From positions 1 to 10,074 of the forward strand of contig JBBSBR010000029.1 in the NCBI GenBank assembly GCA_038251135.1: DNA of 10,074 nt, in the 5' to 3' direction. The stretch comes from JBBSBR01 sp038251135. Lineage in GTDB: Bacteria; Patescibacteriota; Saccharimonadia; UBA4664. The position numbers and the translations under genes were made by a program. Numbering within the stretch: the first letter of the stretch is position 1; each line of letters starts with the position of its first letter. The notes below the pieces were generated by a model. That model did not search any database. It saw only the letters and a program-made list of their open reading frames with translations, and was not told the origin of the DNA. Below, piece by piece: positions 6,030 to 10,074 of the stretch.

Positions 6030-8351
6030 ATGGAACGATCATCGATAAGTTCAAAGCTGACACGACTGATAGCGGCAGTAGGTTTGTCCCTGTACCTTAC
6101 CGTGGGCGGGGTGGGCGCGGCTCTGGCCGATACAACGCCGACTCCTGATCCTACGGTTACTCCCACCCCCGTCACGACTCCCGCACCCGACCCGACCCCG
6201 AGCGCCGCACCCGATGCGACATCTACTCCGTCCTCCACGGCCGATCCGACGGTAACGCCCACGCCCGTCGCGACTCCCGCCCCCGACCCGACCCCAAGTA
6301 ACCCAACTGATACGGCTGCAACCCCATCCCCGGCAATCGCCGCGCCCGAATCCGCATCGCCGACAGTCACGCCTAGCGCCAGCCCGAAGACCGATGCGAC
6401 AGCCAAATCCAGCACTACCGGCCCCGGTACCTGTACGGGCGTAGTCCCATCCTGGGTCTTTGATACCGTTAAGCAGCTCTGGGTCGCATCCGATAAGACG
6501 TCGTTTGTCTGCGACATGCCGAGCGGCTTATATCTATCGCCGAAGTACTTCTACAACACCCGAACCGGCTGGTACGTGATTTTGGCACCGGATGCGCCAG
6601 TGACTAAAGAGCTCGTGACCGCGCCCAACATTATTCATACCGTCCTCGGCGACATCACGGTAGGATCCAAGGATTATCAGATGGCTCAGGCTCTGGGACT
6701 GCTCAAGTCCGGTCCGGACGGGATCGTGACGACGCCGGGATCCAGTTCCGTGACTACTTCCGGCGCCGGCGGCACGGCGGCTACGAATTATTCGTCCAGC
6801 GGCCAGACTTGGCTTGATTTAACTAACTTGGTGACGGTTATCAATACGCTTGATAGTGCCGCCAAAACCGGTAACGTCGCCGGATCGGCCAACACGACCG
6901 TCGGAGACATGTCGTCCGGCACGGCAAACGTTATTGCCAACCTCATCAACCTGTTGTCGGCCGCTTGGAGTTGGGCCAATGGTGATCTAAGCTTCTTCAT
7001 GCAGAATTTCTTTGGTAACCAAAGCGGTAACGTGCTGCTCGATCCGACACAAACGGTAACCGGTAGCGGCGGTCAGCTCGGTACCACGACAAACAATTCC
7101 AACGCATTGAATGTTAACGCCAAATCATCGGGTTCAATCGTCAATAATATAGACCTGACTGCTCAGTCAGGGGGCGTCGCGGCCGACTCCAACACTACGG
7201 CCGGAAATGTCACGAGCGGTTCGGCAACGGCCACGGTGAACATCCTCAACCTCATTAACTCGCTCATTAACTCGGGTAATTCTTTCTTCGGCATACTCAA
7301 CATCTTTGGCAGCCTTACCGGCAACGTGCTTTTCCCGAACGGCTTCTTCGACGGGCTCATACCGAGTTCAGCGGCTCCGATTGCGGCGCCGACTGCCAGC
7401 GGTCCCGGATCCGTGAGCGACACGACCGTAACAAATACCAACACGGCCAATATCAACAATACGGTGGCCAATTCGGCGGCCAACAACATTACGACGACCG
7501 CTCAAAGCGGCTCGGTTGGAGCCGGGGGCAATACTTTCTTGGGCTCGGCGGCCAGCGGTGCGGCTACCACGACCCAGAGCCTCTTTAATCTGGCCAATAC
7601 ATCGCTCTTTGGCGACAACGCGGTACTCGTGATTGTGAACGTGCTCGGACATTGGGTGGGCAAGATCATGAACCTGCCCGGCGGCGGATCTACGTCGTCG
7701 GCTCTGCTGACGAGCAACGCCCAGACGAGTCAGATTCCGGTTCCGAATGCGACCGGTCCGGATAGTACGGCGACCAGCACGACGACCAATACGAATACTG
7801 CGAACATCAACCAAACCGCCGTCGGTACGATCACCAACAATGTTAATGTAGGGGCGAAATCCGGTGACGTTACGGCTACCAATAATACTACCGTCGGCAA
7901 CGTTTCGTCAGGAATAGCGTCGGCCGCCTCGTCCGTCGCCAATATCTTCAACTCTGTTCTGAACGTGAAGCATTGGTTTGGAGTATTGGTCATCAACGTT
8001 TTTGGCGACTGGTTCGGGAACGTCGATACGGCCAAACCGCAGGTGCAGGTTCCGGCTGCCGCAACGGCGCAGGTTGATCCGGCCGTCCTGGTGCCGCAAT
8101 TGAGTACGCTGAAAAACTTCACAACGCAGCCAACTTCTACGGTAGCTGCAACTCCAAACGGGACGGTTGCCGGTGCAGAAGTCGCGGCGCCTCAAGTAGT
8201 GATCGCATCGGCCAAATCTGTCGACGAAGCGGTATCGCTTGCCAAGGGCAACGGTATGAATTTCCTGTTTGCACTATCGGCGTTCGTGATGCTCATAGCC
8301 GGGGCACTGCTGGCCGTTGAGCGCAAGATATCGTCCGGCACCAAGCTTTAG
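6030..8351 (+). CDS. Large exported four-repeat surface protein with Pro/Thr stalk and membrane anchor
   Basis: The 773 residues are modular. A signal peptide (1-33, cleavage after ALA) precedes a Pro/Thr/Asp/Ala-rich stalk (34-132) that contains a duplicated 19-residue block. An aromatic module (about 135-230) has C135 and C161 as a possible disulphide and the motif SGLYLSPKYFYN. Four copies of the shared repeat follow, with cores at 244-299, 344-399, 457-512 and 575-630. Each is followed by a hydrophobic segment ending in an N-x-x-G-x-x-x-G block. A linker (about 667-740), a transmembrane helix (about 743-763) and the basic tail ERKISSGTKL complete the protein. It should be membrane-anchored with nearly all of its mass outside. 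The role is inferred: an adhesin, or a scaffold and partner for the secreted two-repeat protein encoded just upstream. No named family is recognised. Confidence 0.85.
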   Translation: MERSSISSKLTRLIAAVGLSLYLTVGGVGAALADTTPTPDPTVTPTPVTTPAPDPTPSAAPDATSTPSSTADPTVTPTPVATPAPDPTPSNPTDTAATPSPAIAAPESASPTVTPSASPKTDATAKSSTTGPGTCTGVVPSWVFDTVKQLWVASDKTSFVCDMPSGLYLSPKYFYNTRTGWYVILAPDAPVTKELVTAPNIIHTVLGDITVGSKDYQMAQALGLLKSGPDGIVTTPGSSSVTTSGAGGTAATNYSSSGQTWLDLTNLVTVINTLDSAAKTGNVAGSANTTVGDMSSGTANVIANLINLLSAAWSWANGDLSFFMQNFFGNQSGNVLLDPTQTVTGSGGQLGTTTNNSNALNVNAKSSGSIVNNIDLTAQSGGVAADSNTTAGNVTSGSATATVNILNLINSLINSGNSFFGILNIFGSLTGNVLFPNGFFDGLIPSSAAPIAAPTASGPGSVSDTTVTNTNTANINNTVANSAANNITTTAQSGSVGAGGNTFLGSAASGAATTTQSLFNLANTSLFGDNAVLVIVNVLGHWVGKIMNLPGGGSTSSALLTSNAQTSQIPVPNATGPDSTATSTTTNTNTANINQTAVGTITNNVNVGAKSGDVTATNNTTVGNVSSGIASAASSVANIFNSVLNVKHWFGVLVINVFGDWFGNVDTAKPQVQVPAAATAQVDPAVLVPQLSTLKNFTTQPTSTVAATPNGTVAGAEVAAPQVVIASAKSVDEAVSLAKGNGMNFLFALSAFVMLIAGALLAVERKISSGTKL
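6147..6299 (+). repeat. Duplicated Pro/Thr stalk block
   Basis: Codons 40-58 (6147-6203) and 72-90 (6243-6299) encode nearly identical 19-residue blocks of the form DPTVTPTPV-x-TPAPDPTPS, differing at one residue (T49/A81). The codons differ at several wobble positions. The spacer between them is also Pro/Thr/Ser-rich. This looks like an extended stalk lifting the rest of the protein off the membrane or wall. Confidence 0.9.
6759..7919 (+). repeat. Shared surface repeat, four copies in the 773-aa protein
   Basis: The 56-residue cores are 6759-6926, 7059-7226, 7398-7565 and 7752-7919. Each begins TG or SG, has an SG-x-V or TG-x-V block at core position 37, NT at 45-46, G at 49 and SG-x-A at 53-56, with no gaps among copies. 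The first copy is the most diverged. Start-to-start spacing is 100, 113 and 118 residues because of the hydrophobic segments between the cores. Confidence 0.85.
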
Positions 8352-8374
8352 TACGGCAAATAAGCGCAATAAAC

Positions 8375-8404
8375 TTGTACCCAACAGATAATAACCGCTA
8401 CAAT
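8375..8404 (+). promoter_or_regulatory. Sigma-70-type promoter for the PAP2-like gene
   Basis: TTGTAC (-35, 8375-8380) and TACAAT (-10, 8399-8404) are separated by 18 bp. Transcription would start near 8411 and give a leader of about 24 nt before GTG 8435, with AGGAG at 8422-8426. No terminator is visible after the upstream gene, so read-through is also possible. Confidence 0.7.
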
Positions 8405-8434
8405 GGGCTGTAATCACCTACAGGAGTTTTCGTA

Positions 8435-9286
8435 GTGGCTTACAACCCGTATATCATCGTTCCGCTCGCAACTTGGGCAGTGGCCCAAATAGCTAAGTTC
8501 GCAATTGCCGGCCTCAAGGGCGACATTGACTTCAAGAAACTCTACGCTTCGGGCGGTATGCCGAGCGTTCATTCGGCCGTAGTATCAGCGCTTGCGGTTA
8601 CGGCCTACTTGGTCGACGGGGCAACTTCACCGATATTTGGTGTAACGGCCGTATTTGCGGCCATTGTAATCTACGACTCGCTTGGCGTCCGCCGCGCGGT
8701 GGGGAATCAGGCAGCCGCTTTCAACCGTCTCCTAGAAGGACTGGATACGGCAAAAGTACGTTTCGACTACACGGGGCTGCATGTGGCTGAGGTGAAAGGT
8801 CACAATCCGGTCGAAGTGGTCGTCGGAGCGGTGCTGGGCGTTGTCTTGGGCGGGTTGTTCAATTACGACCGTATTTCGCCGCTCACAACCTATCTGCAGG
8901 GCGTGCCGGTTCACCGGGAGCTTTGGTTCTACACTGCCTTGTTCGGGTTGCTGATACTAGGCGGTGCCATCCAGAATGCGGTTTTGCGATCCAAATATTC
9001 AAAATCCCGAGCGATTCAGAATCTCTCCAGAAATATCCTGATCCTCACGCAGACCATTGGCTGGCTGGGTTTGCTGTCGGTGGTATTTATGTATGAGCGC
9101 GCCAGCTACCTGGCGTGGCGTCTCTGGCCGTTACTTTTGATTACTACGGGGATCGGCTGGGGAATTAGCATATATACGAATTCCCGCAAGACATTGCCCT
9201 CGACTCTGCGGCAGGAAGCCGATGCAGCTCGTAAGCGCAAATGGCTTAATTGGGGTCGGAAGAAGCGCAAGGCCAAGCACTCCTAA
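8435..9286 (+). CDS. Divergent PAP2 family (DUF212/YuiD-like) membrane protein with C-terminal extension
   Basis: Residues 1-145 match the divergent PAP2 family: SGGMPSVHSAVVSALA (39-54), YDSLGVRRAVGNQ (80-92) and GHNPVEVVVGAVLG (122-135). PAP2 enzymes are phosphatases acting on lipid phosphates. The PS-x-H in the first motif keeps the serine and histidine expected of that active site, where the common form is PSSHS, but activity in this divergent branch is not settled. The family is usually about 150 residues. This protein has 283, with about three more hydrophobic helices (about 163-182, 199-220 and 227-247) and a strongly basic tail (around RKRKWLNWGRKKRKAK). The start is GTG 8435, with AGGAG 8 nt upstream and a good promoter. 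A role in recycling undecaprenyl or another lipid carrier for envelope assembly would fit the surface locus but is inference. Confidence 0.85.
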   Translation: MAYNPYIIVPLATWAVAQIAKFAIAGLKGDIDFKKLYASGGMPSVHSAVVSALAVTAYLVDGATSPIFGVTAVFAAIVIYDSLGVRRAVGNQAAAFNRLLEGLDTAKVRFDYTGLHVAEVKGHNPVEVVVGAVLGVVLGGLFNYDRISPLTTYLQGVPVHRELWFYTALFGLLILGGAIQNAVLRSKYSKSRAIQNLSRNILILTQTIGWLGLLSVVFMYERASYLAWRLWPLLLITTGIGWGISIYTNSRKTLPSTLRQEADAARKRKWLNWGRKKRKAKHS

Positions 9287-9331
9287 ACCGTTCGTCCGTA
9301 CTCAGAACTCTAAACCATAAGAATTTTGAGA

Positions 9332-9337
9332 TATACT
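9332..9337 (+). promoter_or_regulatory. Possible -10 box giving a leaderless transcript
   Basis: TATACT ends 6 nt before ATG 9344, the spacing at which transcription usually starts. No Shine-Dalgarno-like sequence lies before that ATG. No good -35 is seen (TCTAAA at 9309-9314 with a 17-bp spacer is weak). Confidence 0.4.
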
Positions 9338-9343
9338 GATCTT

Positions 9344-10074
9344 ATGGCTCGCCATCAATCACCGCATTACGACCATCACATTAGCGAAGCTTACCGTGCA
9401 CGCCGCCGCTTTAGTGGCGCTTTGGCAGCGCTGTTCGTAATTATCAGCTCGGTAGCAGGGCTGCATTTTGCCGGCATTCATGCCGCCACGAATTGTACTA
9501 TTCATATGCCCGTTGGCGGGACCGTTTTTAGGGGTTCGACCGGCTATCCGAACGCCCAGGTCCGGCTTCAGGATAATCAGACGGGTGCGGTCAGCACGCT
9601 TATCACTAGCCCGGTTGGGGTTTGGACTACTTCGCTCTGCTCGCAGACGCTTTTTACCGTATCCGTGATCTCGGCGCCACCGTCCGGCTATACGGGTCCG
9701 GTTGCCGCCAGCTATGCCCGCTTCGGGATGAGTGATGTGCCGGGCTACACGTCGATCAATTACTACCCCTATCAGGATTCGAACTTTTCCTGCTACCACA
9801 ATACCGCTGCCAACTGCTCCCAAAGCACATACTGGCTCTATGACCTCAATACGGGCTATGAACTCGATTATGATTTTCGCTATAATTTAGCGCCGGCTCC
9901 CGCTCCCACCCCCGTGCCAACCGCAGCTCCGACACCTGCGCCGACCCCAAAACCAACTGTGGCATCAACCCCGATACCCACTAAGGCTCCCATAGCAACA
10001 CCGGTTCCGGTCGGTAATCCAACCGTGGGCACATCGAAACCCCCCGCTTCCACTACGAGCACTGGTCAAAGGAC
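9344..10074 (+). CDS. Exported protein with beta-sandwich-like domain and Pro/Thr stalk (partial, 3' end outside window)
   Basis: The frame is open from ATG 9344 to the window end, giving 243 complete codons. The N-region is basic (RARRRF at 19-24), followed by a hydrophobic segment (25-42) and a likely cleavage near HAA (46-48). Residues 57-108 read like a carboxypeptidase-regulatory or Cna-B-type beta-sandwich: GGTVFRGSTGYPNAQVRL, then QTGAV, then SPVGVWTT. Residues 109-182 are rich in Tyr and Asn, with C150 and C158, and contain YWLYDLNTGYELD. C51 and C99 could form a second disulphide. From 183 the protein is a Pro/Thr/Ala stalk (PTPAPTPKPT and similar), then Ser/Thr-rich to the edge. It is probably another surface protein of the locus. 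The domain assignment is tentative. No ribosome binding site is visible. Confidence 0.75.
   Translation, partial: MARHQSPHYDHHISEAYRARRRFSGALAALFVIISSVAGLHFAGIHAATNCTIHMPVGGTVFRGSTGYPNAQVRLQDNQTGAVSTLITSPVGVWTTSLCSQTLFTVSVISAPPSGYTGPVAASYARFGMSDVPGYTSINYYPYQDSNFSCYHNTAANCSQSTYWLYDLNTGYELDYDFRYNLAPAPAPTPVPTAAPTPAPTPKPTVASTPIPTKAPIATPVPVGNPTVGTSKPPASTTSTGQR

Noticed and set aside
5975..6517. - strand 180-aa Gly/Val-rich frame
   Set aside because: It is an antisense shadow of the Pro/Thr stalk of the 773-aa protein. The Val/Gly pattern follows from the repeat codons.
1..10074. CRISPR array, tRNA, rRNA, insertion sequence or phage attachment site
   Set aside because: I saw no repeat-spacer pattern, no cloverleaf-like sequence, no transposase and no flanking duplications.

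Overview
The window is a bacterial chromosome segment with every gene on the + strand. It starts in the last 33 codons of gyrB, continues with a complete gyrA, and then enters a locus that encodes mostly exported, low-complexity cell-surface proteins. The small tightly packed genes, the gyrB-gyrA pair, the absence of outer-membrane signals, the single-span C-terminal anchors and the Thr/Asn/Pro-rich exported proteins resemble Patescibacteria (CPR), most likely Candidatus Saccharibacteria. That placement is an inference from protein style, not from a marker gene. Stops are used as in the standard bacterial code.

Layout. 1-99: gyrB 3' end. 141-2729: gyrA (862 aa), followed by a clear intrinsic terminator and a 352-bp AT-rich gap holding a second, similar terminator-like hairpin. 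3082-3990: a 302-aa exported Ser/Thr/Pro-rich protein with a C-terminal membrane anchor, whose intrinsic terminator lies partly inside its own coding sequence. 4080-8351: a probable operon of four exported proteins of 229, 161, 192 and 773 aa. 8435-9286: a divergent-PAP2 (DUF212/YuiD-like) membrane protein with its own promoter and an unusual C-terminal membrane extension. 9344 to the end: the start of another exported protein with a beta-sandwich-like domain and a Pro/Thr stalk, cut by the window edge.

The most interesting signal is a shared repeat in the 4080-8351 cluster. Seven copies, one in the 229-aa protein, two in the 192-aa protein and four in the 773-aa protein, align without a single gap over a 56-residue core. 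Fixed positions include TG, N, SG-x-V, NT-x-x-G and SG-x-A. The 192-aa protein is essentially a signal peptide plus two copies with no anchor. The 229-aa protein joins one copy to a natural Gly/Ser linker and a transmembrane anchor. The 773-aa protein has a Pro/Thr stalk, an aromatic module, four copies each followed by a hydrophobic N-x-x-G-x-x-x-G block, and a membrane anchor. I infer a multi-component surface structure: a secreted repeat subunit plus membrane-anchored partners carrying the same fold. No function has been demonstrated.

Several expression features stand out: a 4-nt ATGA overlap with the ribosome binding site encoded in the upstream gene, strong hairpins without U-tracts on both sides of the 192-aa gene, a promoter with good -35 and -10 boxes before the PAP2-like gene, and a possible leaderless start for the last gene.
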